NCBI GenBank assembly: GCA_963807005.1
Contig: CAWDZK010000001.1
Location: forward strand, 744,001 to 808,000
DNA length: 64,000 nt
Reading direction: 5' to 3'
Source of the DNA: CAWDZK01 sp963807005
GTDB taxonomy: Bacteria > Actinomycetota > Actinomycetes > JACCUZ01
The number at the start of each line of letters is the position of its first letter. The stretch's first letter is position 1. Below, piece after piece: positions 43,088 through 52,075 of this stretch. A program made the translations under genes and the position numbers. The notes beneath the pieces were generated by a model. It did not search any database. It worked only from the letters and a program-made list of their open reading frames with translations, and had not been told where the DNA came from.

Positions 43088-44337
43088 AGCTCGAAGTGCA
43101 GGTGGCAGCCGGTGGAGAAGCCCGTCGTACCTGACGTGCCGATGACCTGACCGGCCGACACCTGGTCGCCGACGGTGACGTCGAGGTGCGACTGGTGGTT
43201 GTACGTCGTGGTGAGCAGCACGCCACCCACGGCGCCGTGGGTGACCACGGTCCGCCAGCCGTACGCGCTGTCCCAGCCGGACTCGATCACCGTCCCGGCC
43301 AGCGAGGCGTGGACCGGAGTCCCGCACGGGACGCCGAGGTCGGTACCGGTGTGCAGCTTGTAGACGCCGGTCACGGGGTGCACGCGCATGCCGAACGGCG
43401 AGGTCACCGGCCCTCGGGCGGGCCAGCCGAGGGTGCCTGCGCGGGGCGGGACGGTCGAGCCGTCGCGGCCACCGGCAGCCCCGAGGTCCCGGCGGGCGAC
43501 CGCCGCGAGCCGGCTCTGCAGCTCGCTCGACGTGCCCGTCTGCTGGGCGTGTGCCACGTCCTCCTGGACCTGCGCCTGCGAGGCTGCGGCGAGGGCGTCC
43601 CTGCGGGCCTGGACCAGGGTGCCCACCCGCGCCTCGGCGTCCGCCGCCTGCTGCGCCAGCTCGGTCACCGTGGCGAGGTCGCGCTGGGCCTGCTCGTCCG
43701 CGGCGGCGAGCCGGTCGCGCACCTGGGCGAGGTCGTCGGCGCGGGCGCCGTAGGTGTCCTGGACCTGCTGCAGGTCGGACAGCGCCGAGCGCTGCGACGA
43801 CGCGACGGCGCGCAGGGCGACGAGGCGCTCGGCGAAGTCGGTGGGCGAGCGAGCCTCGAGCAGGATCGAGACGTTCCCGAAGGCGCCGCCACCCTGGTAG
43901 ACGGCCCTCGCCAGCCGGCCGATGCGCGCCTGCTGGGCGACGACCTCGGCCGCCTGGGCATCGGCGTCCTGGCTGCCGAGCATGTACGCGACCTGCGCTG
44001 CCCCACGGGCGCGCGCAGTCTGCTCCTGCCGGCGCCTCGCCTCGGCGAGCAGGGTGCGGGTGTGGGCGGCCGTCTCCCGCGCCCCCGGCAGTGCTTGGTC
44101 CGCGAACCGCAGGTCGGCGTACGCCCGCACCATCGCCTCGGAGGACTCGGCCAGCTCGCCGCGCACCTCGTCGAGGAGGGCGTCGTACTCCGCCTGGTCC
44201 ACCGCGGCCGGGCCGGCCGAGGACCGAGCCGGAGCGGGCTCGTCGGCGTGGCTCGTCACGGCCGGGCCGAACGCGAGCAGCGTCACCGCAGCCGCCAGCA
44301 CAGCGCGGCCGAGCAGGCGTCGCATGGGTGTCCTCAC
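43036..44337 (-). CDS. Secreted M23 (LytM) peptidase with N-terminal coiled coil
   Basis: 433 residues. Signal peptide (LLGRAVLAAAVTLLAFG, cleavage near SHA-DEP), a long coiled coil (about 45-270, Ala/Glu/Arg/Gln-rich) and a LytM domain (about 300-433) with zinc ligands in HTGTDLG (about residue 330) and HLHFELYV (about 412-419). It cuts peptidoglycan cross-bridges or activates an amidase, like EnvC/NlpD. All expected M23 ligands are present, so it is probably active. RBS GGTGAGGA precedes the ATG. Confidence 0.92.
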   Translation of the reverse strand: MRTPMRRLLGRAVLAAAVTLLAFGPAVTSHADEPAPARSSAGPAAVDQAEYDALLDEVRGELAESSEAMVRAYADLRFADQALPGARETAAHTRTLLAEARRRQEQTARARGAAQVAYMLGSQDADAQAAEVVAQQARIGRLARAVYQGGGAFGNVSILLEARSPTDFAERLVALRAVASSQRSALSDLQQVQDTYGARADDLAQVRDRLAAADEQAQRDLATVTELAQQAADAEARVGTLVQARRDALAAASQAQVQEDVAHAQQTGTSSELQSRLAAVARRDLGAAGGRDGSTVPPRAGTLGWPARGPVTSPFGMRVHPVTGVYKLHTGTDLGVPCGTPVHASLAGTVIESGWDSAYGWRTVVTHGAVGGVLLTTTYNHQSHLDVTVGDQVSAGQVIGTSGTTGFSTGCHLHFELYVNSTLVDPEPWLPVH

Positions 44338-44444
44338 CGGGCTCCGGGGCGGGTCGCGGCCGGGGTCGGCCGGGCCTCACCTGAGTCGTCGGCCGCGGGA
44401 CGCCCCGGCTTGACCCCGTGGGGGCTCCGACTCGGCCGGGCGGG

Positions 44445-45227
44445 TCAGGCCGCGGTGCGGACCCCGCCGCTGCCGGCGGCGTCGAGCAGGCGGTCGAGCG
44501 CGGGGACGACCACCGACGTGTCGTAGCAGGCGGCGACCCGGTCGGCGGCGCCCATGCCCATGGCCGCGCGCCGAAGGCTGTCGGTGGACAGCGCCACGAG
44601 AGCCGGGCGGACGTCGGCCGGCGTCGGGACGACGATGCCGCTGACCGACTCGGCCACCAGGTCCGGGAGGGAGCCGACGTCCAGCACGACGGCGGGTCGC
44701 CCGGCCGCCATGCCCCGGAGGAGGTCGTGCACCGCCTCGGGCTGGTCGTCCACAGCCACCACCGGATCCGGGTCGTCCGCTTCGGTGCCGGTCGGCACCG
44801 AGGAGAGGTCCACGGCCTCCGGCAGCACGCGCAGGCGGGACCGGGTGGCGCCGAGCTGCACCAGGCGCTCGAGCTCGCCCGCCGAGGTGCCGAGGACGGT
44901 GTGTGCGTTGCGGGTGACCGCTGCTTCGACCCGGGTGGTCGCGGGGTCGCCCGAGCGGCCCGCGCGCGGGAGCCGTACCACCAACCGGGTCGACCGCTCG
45001 CGGGTCGCGACCGTCGCGGCCACGCCCGCGACGGCGTCGAGCGCCATGACCGCGTGCGGAGCGGCGGACCAGGCGTCGGCCACCTGGTAGCCCAGGGTGC
45101 CGGCATCGGCGACCCGGAGCCCGGGTCGGTGCACGGTCTCGACGTCGTGCCCGAGCGCCTGCAGGCCGCTCTCCACCCATGTCACGGTGAGGTCGTGCGA
45201 CTGGCAGCAGAGCAGGGTGACGCGCAT
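44445..45227 (-). CDS. Family 4 glycosyltransferase-like protein
   Basis: 260 residues. MRVTLLCCQSHDLTVTWVESGLQALGHDVETV and the C-terminal VLDVGSLPDLVAESVSGIVV fit a GT-B glycosyltransferase of the GT4 type, but it is shorter than usual (about 350-400) and the E-x7-E nucleotide site is reduced, so activity is uncertain. RBS AAGGTGAG precedes the ATG. It lies 107 bases upstream of the M23 peptidase gene and could be co-transcribed. Cell-envelope glycan work is plausible. Confidence 0.65.
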   Translation of the reverse strand: MRVTLLCCQSHDLTVTWVESGLQALGHDVETVHRPGLRVADAGTLGYQVADAWSAAPHAVMALDAVAGVAATVATRERSTRLVVRLPRAGRSGDPATTRVEAAVTRNAHTVLGTSAGELERLVQLGATRSRLRVLPEAVDLSSVPTGTEADDPDPVVAVDDQPEAVHDLLRGMAAGRPAVVLDVGSLPDLVAESVSGIVVPTPADVRPALVALSTDSLRRAAMGMGAADRVAACYDTSVVVPALDRLLDAAGSGGVRTAA

Positions 45228-45371
45228 GCTGGCTCACCTTCGGGTCCCCGGGGTGCTCCCCGGCCGGGGCAGCGCACCGGTGTCTGCAGCGCGCGCGGTC
45301 ACCCACTCCTGCCACGGCGCGGGTCCTGCCAAACCAGCGGCTGACCCGGCGCGGCCGGCTCCCCCCGCCCG

Positions 45372-45962
45372 TCAGGCGCGCTCGTGCTGCTGGAGCTGCT
45401 GCAGCCGGGCGATCAGCTCGCCCCGGCTCATCGCCGACCGGCCCTCGATGCCCGCCTTGCGCGCCAGCTCGTAGAGCTCGGCGCGGGAGAGGTCCAGCCG
45501 GCGCGGGACGCGGCCGGCGCCGTCGTCCTGAAGCGCGGCGTCGCGGGCCCCGGCGTACTCGCCGCCGAGCAGACGGACCTGCTTACGGGCGACGACTGAC
45601 TCCAGCTGCCGGGTCAGGTCGTCCACCAGTGCGGCGTGCTGGGCGAGGAGGACACCGAGGCGTTCGCCGAGCCCCGCCAGGTCGGGGGAGTCCACCGCGG
45701 TGGCGACGAGTGCCTCGGTCGTGGCGTCGATGTCGGCGTCCAGGACGGCCAGGTCCCGAACGGCGCCGGCAGCTGCGTCGCCCGCCGGCGCGAGGACCTC
45801 CGGGGTCAGGACGGCGCGTTCTGCGCGGCGATGGGCGTGCAGCAGCCGCACCAGCTCCTCGCGCCAACGCTGCTGGCTCGGTCCGGGGACGACGACGCGT
45901 CGAAGCAGCCGGGGAAGGCGCTCGTGGTCATCCCGGACGACCCGGGTGATGCTGCTGGGCAC
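45372..45962 (-). CDS. Hemerythrin-like protein with C-terminal Rho-N/SAP-like domain
   Basis: 196 residues. The helical N-terminal part (about 5-130) has RDDHERLPRLLRRV and LLHAHRRAERAVLTPEVL, the pattern of HHE hemerythrin-like cation-binding domains. The C-terminus (about 160-190: LSRAELYELARKAGIEGRSAMSRGELIARLQQLQ) resembles the Rho N-terminal/SAP-like helical motif. An iron-binding or stress role is likely but unproven. The GTG at 45962 has TACGTC six bases upstream (weak -10) and no ribosome binding site; an alternative internal start is possible. Confidence 0.72.
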   Translation of the reverse strand: MPSSITRVVRDDHERLPRLLRRVVVPGPSQQRWREELVRLLHAHRRAERAVLTPEVLAPAGDAAAGAVRDLAVLDADIDATTEALVATAVDSPDLAGLGERLGVLLAQHAALVDDLTRQLESVVARKQVRLLGGEYAGARDAALQDDGAGRVPRRLDLSRAELYELARKAGIEGRSAMSRGELIARLQQLQQHERA

Positions 45963-46009
45963 AGCAAGGACGTACCCCGAGCCAAGCCGGTCATTCCGGA
46001 CGCCTGCTC

Positions 46010-46585
46010 TCAGTCCCGGCGAACCGGCCATCCGAGGCGGACCACCCAGGGCACGACGCCCCACACGAGCACGAAGAACGCCAGCGTCGCGCCCGAGAGC
46101 AGATAGGGCAGCCACCCGTCGAGGACGACGTCGAGGATGAGCAGGAGCGCGCTGTTGATCCCGACGAGCAGCAGCACCAAGCCGGACCTGGCCATCAGGT
46201 CGGCACCGCGGACCAGGTTGGGCTTCATGCCACGCCGGAACAGGATCCGGTGCATCGGGACCGGGCCGATGAGCAGCGCCGAGGAGGCGGCCGTCACGAC
46301 CAGCGTCCCGACGTACAGCCAGCGCTGGGCGGTGGTGATCTCGGTGAAGCGCTGGGTGAACGCGAGGGTGAGGATGAACGCGAAGAGGAACTGGACGCCG
46401 GTCTGGGCCACCCGGAGCTCCTGCAGGAGCTCCTGGTAGCGGCGGTCGGCGCCTTCGTCCTCGGTCTCGTGCCGCTCGGGCTCGTGGGAACCGGTCCTCC
46501 GGTGGCCGCTGTCGCGGGTCCTGCCGTCGGGCCGGTCGTCGGGCCGGTCGTCGTCGGGTCGGTCGGGCAGGTGGTGGTCGGGCAT
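46010..46585 (-). CDS. DUF6328 membrane protein
   Basis: 191 residues. A hydrophilic Asp/Arg-rich N-terminus (1-47) is followed by RYQELLQELRVAQTGVQFLF and about four membrane helices (60-185), the layout of DUF6328 proteins. Function unknown. It lies just upstream of the hemerythrin-like gene (47 bases). The 210-base stretch between it and the SRPBCC gene (46586-46795) shows nothing I can support. Confidence 0.78.
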   Translation of the reverse strand: MPDHHLPDRPDDDRPDDRPDGRTRDSGHRRTGSHEPERHETEDEGADRRYQELLQELRVAQTGVQFLFAFILTLAFTQRFTEITTAQRWLYVGTLVVTAASSALLIGPVPMHRILFRRGMKPNLVRGADLMARSGLVLLLVGINSALLLILDVVLDGWLPYLLSGATLAFFVLVWGVVPWVVRLGWPVRRD

Positions 46586-46795
46586 GTCTCAGACTGCGCG
46601 CACCGGACCGGCCGAGGCCACCCGTTCGACCCACTCGGTGTCCGAGGCCACGGAGCCGTGGAGTTCTGCCGGCCGGGCGGGCGGGCGACACGGGCGGCAC
46701 GGGTCCAGGCGCGGACTCGATGAGAGGCCGCCGGCCCTTCTCCGGCACCGCGTCAGCTGTCGGCAGACCCTCCCGGAGCCGCCCGCCCTACCGCG

Positions 46796-47251
46796 TCAGG
46801 GTCGCTGCACCTCGCCGCGCCACCCGCCGGACTCGGCGCCGCGCTCCTCGATGAACTCCTTGAACCGGCCCAGGTCACCCTTGACCTGGCGGCTCACGAA
46901 CCCCAGGTGGTCCGCGGCCGTCTCGACGATCCCTTCCGGCTCGACGTCCATCTGCACCATCACCTTGGTGCGGTCGTCGGAGATCCGGTGGAACGTCACG
47001 ACGCCGGACTGCTTGGGCCCGTCGACGGAGGTCCAGGCGACCCGCTCGTCCGGCAGCTGCTCGGTGATCTTGGCGTCGAACTCACGGCTCACGCCGTTCA
47101 CCTTCGTCACCCAGTGCGTCATGGTGTCGCCGGTCTGCTCGATCCGCTCGACTCCGGACATGAACTGGGGGAAGGACTCGAACTGCGTCCACTGGTTGTA
47201 GGCGGTGGTCACCGGGACGGCGACCTCGATTGACTGCTCGACTGTGCTCAT
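46796..47251 (-). CDS. SRPBCC (START/Bet v 1-like) protein
   Basis: 151 residues of the polyketide-cyclase/SRPBCC superfamily: VEQSIEVAVPVTTAYNQWTQ, FPQFMSGVERIEQ and a long C-terminal helix (VSRQVKGDLGRFKEFIEERG). The fold binds hydrophobic ligands; the ligand is unknown. It is adjacent to a STAS gene and other stress-type genes on the same strand. Confidence 0.85.
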   Translation of the reverse strand: MSTVEQSIEVAVPVTTAYNQWTQFESFPQFMSGVERIEQTGDTMTHWVTKVNGVSREFDAKITEQLPDERVAWTSVDGPKQSGVVTFHRISDDRTKVMVQMDVEPEGIVETAADHLGFVSRQVKGDLGRFKEFIEERGAESGGWRGEVQRP

Positions 47252-47302
47252 GTCCGCGGACTGCCCGCGACGTCGCGGCGGAAACCTGCGGGACGAGATC
47301 GA

Positions 47303-47680
47303 TCAGGTGCCGGGGTCGCAGGTGTGCAGGGTCTCCGGGTGCTGCACGCAGGCGTAGGCCGCCTCGAGCGTGCCGACCACGCCGAGGCGCTGCTCCAGGG
47401 CGGTGATCTGCAGCACCCGGCGTACGGCCGAGCCGGGGGCGACGACGTGCAGCGACCCACCGAGCGCGACCGCCCGCTCGTGCGCCCGGACCAGGGCGTT
47501 GATTCCGCTGGAGTCCATGAAGGTCACGTCGCTGGCGTCGACCAAGAGGTGCGCACCGTCGCGGTTGAGCGCCGCCATCATGTCGTCGCGCACCGCGGGC
47601 GCGGTGGCCAGGTCGATCTCAGCGGGAAGGCGGACGACGCTGGACCCCGCGGCGGGGGGAAGGGATGCATCGACCGCCAT
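47303..47680 (-). CDS. STAS-domain anti-sigma factor antagonist
   Basis: 125 residues, a single STAS domain. VVRLPAEIDLATAPAVRDDM and LLVDASDVTFMDSSGINALVRAHERA carry the typical phosphorylatable serine (DSSG). It should bind an anti-sigma kinase in a partner-switch cascade that releases a sigma factor; neither the anti-sigma gene nor its sigma gene is adjacent. ATG 47680 has a perfect AGGAGG five bases upstream. Confidence 0.9.
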   Translation of the reverse strand: MAVDASLPPAAGSSVVRLPAEIDLATAPAVRDDMMAALNRDGAHLLVDASDVTFMDSSGINALVRAHERAVALGGSLHVVAPGSAVRRVLQITALEQRLGVVGTLEAAYACVQHPETLHTCDPGT

Positions 47681-47821
47681 GACGGCCTCCTGAGGTGTGG
47701 GCGGACCCGGACACCGAACTGCCTCAGTGCTCCTCGACGATAGATCGTGTCCCGCCCCCCCGCAACACGCTCGGGCGAACCCCTGGGATCGACCGACCGC
47801 CCCGTCGACCCCCCACTCATG

Positions 47822-47888
47822 CCCGCCGAGTGGTGGGTTCCGCGGCCGGAATGTCGGTCTCCGGATGCCTAACCCACCACTCGGCGGG
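47822..47888. repeat. Intergenic palindrome, family B copy 2
   Basis: Perfect 18-base arms at 47822-47839 and 47871-47888 (core GAGTGGTGGGTT) with a 31-base loop. The core and loop length match 3654-3716, and 16 of the 31 loop bases are the same. It lies between the paaN stop and the STAS gene start. Confidence 0.85.
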
Positions 47889-47910
47889 GTGTGTCTGGGG
47901 GTGCTGGTGG

Positions 47911-49612
47911 TCAGTCGTGGGCGGGCTCGGGGGCGAGGTGCCGACGGGACTGAACGATGCGGAACCGGCTGGCGACGTAGGCGGAGTCGGTCAGCGCGCT
48001 GTTCGCCGCAGGGTTGGCCCCGGTGGCGTGGAAGTCGCTGAACGCCGCCGACTGGTTGACGTAGACGCTCTCGGTCAGGTTCTCCGAGAGGGCGACACCG
48101 GCGTCCAGAGCGGCCTCCTCGGCGGCCTCGAGCACCTTGTCGTCGGTGGAGTACACGGCCGCGGTGATGGCGCCGTGCTCGCGCACCGTGTCGCGGAGCA
48201 GGTCGACCGAGTCGGCCGTGCTGCCGGTGACGACGAGGAAGGCCACCGGTCCGAAGCACTCCTGCAGGAAGGCATCGGTGTCGGCGGCGTCGACCTTCAC
48301 GATGGTCGGCGTCCGCACGGTCGCGTCCGGGAAGTCCGGGTTGGCCACCGGCCGGCTGGCGAGCACGACCTCGCCGTACGACGGGGCCTTCGCCAGCCGC
48401 TCCAGGACGTCGTCGTTGACGACCGCACCGAGCAGGGCGTTCGCGCGGGCCTCGTCGCCGAGCAGCCCGTCCACGGCGGCGGCCAGGTCGGCGGCGAGCT
48501 CGTCGACCGACTTGTGCGCGCCGTCGGCGGTGATGCCGTCGCGAGGCACCAGCAGGTTCTGCGGTGTGGTGCACATCTGCCCGGTGTAGAGCGACAGCGA
48601 GAACGCAAGGTTCGCCAGCATCCCCCGGTAGTCGTCGGTCGAGTCGATGACGACGGTGTTGACCCCGGCCTTCTCGGTGAAGACCACGGCCTGGTGGGCG
48701 TTCCGCTCCAGCCAGGTGCCGAACCCGGTCGAGCCGGTGTAGTCGATGACCTTCACCTCGGGACGCAGGGCGAGCACCTTGGCGAGCCCCTCCCCGGGAC
48801 GCTCGGCGGCCAGCTGCACCAGGTCGGGGGAGTAGCCGTGCTCGGCGAGGACGTCCGCGGGCTACCTGCACCGTGAGCGCGAGCGGCAGCACGGCCCGGG
48901 GGTGCGGCTTGACGACGACTGCGTTGCCGGTGACCAGGCTGGCGAACAGACCGGGGTAGGAGTTCCAGGTCGGGAACGTGTTGCAGCCGATCACGAGGGC
49001 GACCCCGCGCGGCACCACGGTGAACGTCTTGGCCATCCGCTGCGGCGGCCGCTTGCCCTGGGGCTTCTCCCAGGTCGCGGTCGGCGCGTGCCGGGTCATC
49101 TCGGCGTACGCGTAGGCGATGGCCTCCAGCGCGCGGTCCTGAGCGTGCGGGCCGCCGGCCTGGAACGCCATCGCGTAGGCCTGCCCGGAGGTGTGCATGA
49201 CCGCCTGCGCCATCTCGTGGCTGCGCGCGTTGATGCGGGTCAGGATCTCGATGCCGAGCTCGGCCCGGGTGTCGGGGCCGGCCGCCCGCCAGGCCGGGAT
49301 GGCGGCCGTCGCGTCGCTCATCAGCGCGTCGACCGGCTTGTGCGGGTAGCCCGTGCCGAGGTCCACGCCGTACGGCGAGCGCTCGCCCTCGACGGTGCCG
49401 TCGGAGCCGGGCTGGTCCAGCGGGAAGGGCTGCCCGAGGTAGCCGTCGAAGGCGGCCTTGCCCTCGGCGGCCGACTGCGTCCCGGAGGTGGCGTCCTCGC
49501 CGTACGCCTTGAGGCTCTCGGGGTAGGCAGACCAGTAGGTGCGCTCCCGGATCGCGGTGAGGGCTCGCTCGAGGGTCTCGCGGTGGGAGGTCGTCCCGGT
49601 GCTCGTCGTCAT
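47911..49612 (-). CDS. paaN: PaaN-type aldehyde dehydrogenase (frameshifted)
   Basis: Two overlapping frames together give a PaaN-like protein of about 566 residues. The first part (from ATG 49612: ALTAIRERTYWSAYPESLKAYGE, TFTVVPRGVALVIGCNTFPTWNSYPG) runs to LTVQVAR; the second resumes with DVLAEHGYSPDLVQLAAERPGEG and carries the catalytic-type MCTTPQNLLVP (the Cys of MCTTP) and ECFGPVAF. The change of frame is at 48854-48862, where one extra base in CGCGGG would explain it. PaaN oxidises an aldehyde in phenylacetate degradation; no other paa gene is in the window. ATG 49612 is leaderless from TAGGTT. Confidence 0.82.
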
Positions 49613-49618
49613 GTTCCG

Positions 49619-49625
49619 TAACCTA
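49619..49625. promoter_or_regulatory. Symmetrical bidirectional -10 element of paaN and mmuM-like gene
   Basis: TAACCTA. Rightward TAACCT (49619-49624) lies six bases before GTG 49631; leftward TAGGTT (49620-49625) lies seven bases before ATG 49612. Only 18 bases separate the two start codons and neither has room for a ribosome binding site, so both mRNAs must be leaderless and share nearly the same -10 hexamer. Confidence 0.7.
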
Positions 49626-49630
49626 ACGCT

Positions 49631-50530
49631 GTGGACTCCGACGCCCGCGTGGTGCTGCTCGACGGTGGTTTCGCCACCGAGCTGGAGCGGCGCGGCCACG
49701 ACCTGTCCGACGACCTGTGGTCGGCCCGGCTGCTCATCGACGACCCGGACGAGATCCGCGCGACCCACCTGGCGTTCTACCGCGCCGGGGCCCGGGTGGC
49801 GACGACGGCGAGCTACCAGGCGTCGTTCAAGGGGTTCGAGTCCCACGGACTGTCGCGGGAGGAGTCGGCGGCGCTGATCCGGCTGTCGGTGGAGCTGGCC
49901 ATGGAGGCGGCCGAGCAGGCCACGGCCGAGGACGGGGTGCCGCGGCTGGTGGCCGCGTCGGTCGGCCCGTACGGCGCGGTCCTGGCCGACGGCTCGGAGT
50001 ACCACGGCCACTACGGGGTCACCGACGCCGCGCTCCGGTCCTTCCACCGGGCCCGGCTCGAGGTGCTGGTCGGCGCCGGTCCGGACCTGCTCGCCGTCGA
50101 GACCGTGCCCTCCGAGCAGGAGGTCGAGGTCCTGCTGGACGCGCTGTCCGCCATCGGCTCGCCTGTGCCGGCGTGGCTGTCGCTGACCTGTGCCGACGAG
50201 GCCACGACCCGTGCGGGGGAGCCGGTCGATCGGGTGTTCGGGCTGGCCCGCGGGCACGACGCGGTCGTCGCGGTCGGCGTGAACTGCACCGCGCCGTCGT
50301 ACGTCGAGCAGCTGGTGTCGACAGCGGTCGCCGCGTCCGGCAAGCCGGCCGTCGCCTACCCGAACAGCGGTGAGTCCTGGGACGGCGGGAGCCGGTCGTG
50401 GGGCGGAGCCGGGCAGGTGGTCGACGTCGCCCTGGCGCAGCGCTGGGTGGCTGCCGGTGCCCGGTACGTCGGCGGCTGCTGCCGGGTCGGCTCCGACGAC
50501 ATCGCCCGCCTGGCGGCCGGACTCCTCTGA
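49631..50530 (+). CDS. mmuM: Homocysteine S-methyltransferase
   Basis: 299 residues. LLDGGFATELERRGHDL at the N-terminus, GVNCTAP (about 217-223) and GGCCRVGSDDI (about 281-291) supply the three zinc cysteines of the MmuM/BHMT family. It transfers a methyl group from S-methylmethionine or SAM to homocysteine, giving methionine. Length is normal. The GTG follows TAACCT by six bases; the gene is divergent from paaN with 18 bases between start codons. Confidence 0.9.
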   Translation: MDSDARVVLLDGGFATELERRGHDLSDDLWSARLLIDDPDEIRATHLAFYRAGARVATTASYQASFKGFESHGLSREESAALIRLSVELAMEAAEQATAEDGVPRLVAASVGPYGAVLADGSEYHGHYGVTDAALRSFHRARLEVLVGAGPDLLAVETVPSEQEVEVLLDALSAIGSPVPAWLSLTCADEATTRAGEPVDRVFGLARGHDAVVAVGVNCTAPSYVEQLVSTAVAASGKPAVAYPNSGESWDGGSRSWGGAGQVVDVALAQRWVAAGARYVGGCCRVGSDDIARLAAGLL

Positions 50531-50560
50531 CATCCGGTCTCCCGGCCGCCCTGACCCCGT

Positions 50561-50617
50561 CGACTGGCGGAAGTCTTCGGTTCCGGCGGCCTCAGAAGTG
50601 AAGACTTCCGCCAGTCG
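50561..50617. repeat. Intergenic palindrome with 21-base loop
   Basis: Perfect 18-base arms CGACTGGCGGAAGTCTTC (50561-50578) and its complement (50600-50617); loop of 21 bases, as in family A, and the outer arm TCGA-C-TGGCG resembles family A's TCGA-G-TGGCG. Between convergent genes, 30 bases after the mmuM stop. Confidence 0.85.
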
Positions 50618-50645
50618 ATGCTGGGTGGCTGGCTGCGCCGGTGGC

Positions 50646-51998
50646 TCAGCGCGCGGGCACGGGAGCTGCGGTCGCGGCAAGCCGCAGGAGGGTCTCCCGG
50701 TCAGCGATCTTCGCCCGGTCGCGGCCCTGGGCCCGGCCGAGCTCGGCCTCGGCCCGTTCGATGGCCAGCCACCCGCTCCAGCCGACGACGGTGCAGCCGC
50801 GCGAGACGAGCAGGTCCAGCACCGCGTCGGGGTCGGTGACCCTGGAGGCAGGCCTCTCAGCGAGGTCGGCCAGCAGGCTGCGGACGGTCTCCCGCGCGTC
50901 GTGCTTGTTGGTGCCGATCACCCCGGTCGGCCCGCGCTTGGCCCAGCCGGCGACGTACTCGCCAGGTGACGGCTGGCCGTCGCGCAGGACCCGGCCGCCG
51001 TCGTTCGGCACCACCCCGGACGACTCGTCGAACGGCAGCCCGTCGAGGGGCGCACCCCGGTAGCCGACGGCGCGGAGCACCATTCGCACGTCCAGGACGT
51101 GCGTCGTCCCGGTGCCCTGGGTGGAGCCGTCCGGGGCCAGGCGGGTGCGCTCCGCCCGGACCCCGGTGACGTGCCGGTCACCGAGGATCTCCACCGGCCG
51201 GCAGAAGAAGTGCAGGTGCACCCGTCGGGACCGGCCCGCGGACGGTCGACCGGCCCAGGTCTGCAGCAGCTCGAGGTTGCGGCGCGCCGCGGCGTCGGTG
51301 ACCAGCTGCTCCCGGCTGACGTCGTCGAGCTCCAGCTCGGCCGGGTCGACCAGGACGTCTGCGTCGGCCATCTCACCCAGCTCGCGCAGCTCCCGCGTGG
51401 TGAACCGGGCCTGCACCGGTCCGCGCCGCACCAGCACGTGCACGTCCTGCACCGAGCTGGTGGCGAAGGTCTCCAGCACGTGCTCGGGGGCGTCGGTCCC
51501 GCTCAGCTCCCCGGCGGACCTCGCGAGCATCCGTGCCACGTCACCGGCGACGTTGCCGGCCCCGACGACGGCGACGCCGCGCGCGTCCAGCGTGAAGCGG
51601 TCCGGGTGGACGTCGGGATGGCCGCAGTACCAGGCGACGAACTCGGTGGCCGAGACACTCCCCGGCAGGTCCTCGCCGGGTACTCCCAGCCGGCGGTCGA
51701 CGGCCGCCCCTGTCGTGATCACGACGGCGTCGTAGTGCTCGTGCAGATCGGCGAGGGTCAGGTCGTTGCCCACCTCCACGTTGCCGAGGAAGCGCACCGC
51801 GGGCTGGGCCAGCACGGTCGCGAGTGCTGCGCTGATGGTCTGCGTCCGCGGGTGGTCCGGGGCCACGCCGTACCGCACGAGACCGAACGGCGTGGGCAGC
51901 CGGTCCAGCACGTCCACCTGCACGTCGTCGCCGGACCGGACCAGGGCTTCGGCGGCGTACACACCAGCGGGCCCTGACCCGACCACGGCAACTCTCAC
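50646..51998 (-). CDS. fprA: FprA-type ferredoxin/flavodoxin-NADP reductase
   Basis: 450 residues. An N-terminal FAD loop VAVVGSGPAGVYAAEAL (about 3-19), TPFGLVRYGVAPDHP, and an internal NADP loop VVGAGNVAGDVARML (about 148-162) match adrenodoxin-reductase-like FprA of Actinomycetota. It shuttles electrons between NADPH and ferredoxin in the cytoplasm. GTG 51998 has GGAGGT just upstream. The gene stands alone; its partner ferredoxin is not in the window. Confidence 0.92.
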   Translation of the reverse strand: MRVAVVGSGPAGVYAAEALVRSGDDVQVDVLDRLPTPFGLVRYGVAPDHPRTQTISAALATVLAQPAVRFLGNVEVGNDLTLADLHEHYDAVVITTGAAVDRRLGVPGEDLPGSVSATEFVAWYCGHPDVHPDRFTLDARGVAVVGAGNVAGDVARMLARSAGELSGTDAPEHVLETFATSSVQDVHVLVRRGPVQARFTTRELRELGEMADADVLVDPAELELDDVSREQLVTDAAARRNLELLQTWAGRPSAGRSRRVHLHFFCRPVEILGDRHVTGVRAERTRLAPDGSTQGTGTTHVLDVRMVLRAVGYRGAPLDGLPFDESSGVVPNDGGRVLRDGQPSPGEYVAGWAKRGPTGVIGTNKHDARETVRSLLADLAERPASRVTDPDAVLDLLVSRGCTVVGWSGWLAIERAEAELGRAQGRDRAKIADRETLLRLAATAAPVPAR

Positions 51999-52075
51999 AG
52001 CGACCTCCAGGACGCGGCGGGGGCGTGGCGTCCGGTCACATCGTGCCCCGACGCCCGCCCCGCCCCGCGGTCGCC

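Noticed and set aside
46586..46795. Possible small gene in the 210-base gap between the DUF6328 and SRPBCC genes
   Set aside because: No frame combines a start, ribosome binding site and plausible protein; frames that are open here are shadows of neighbours.
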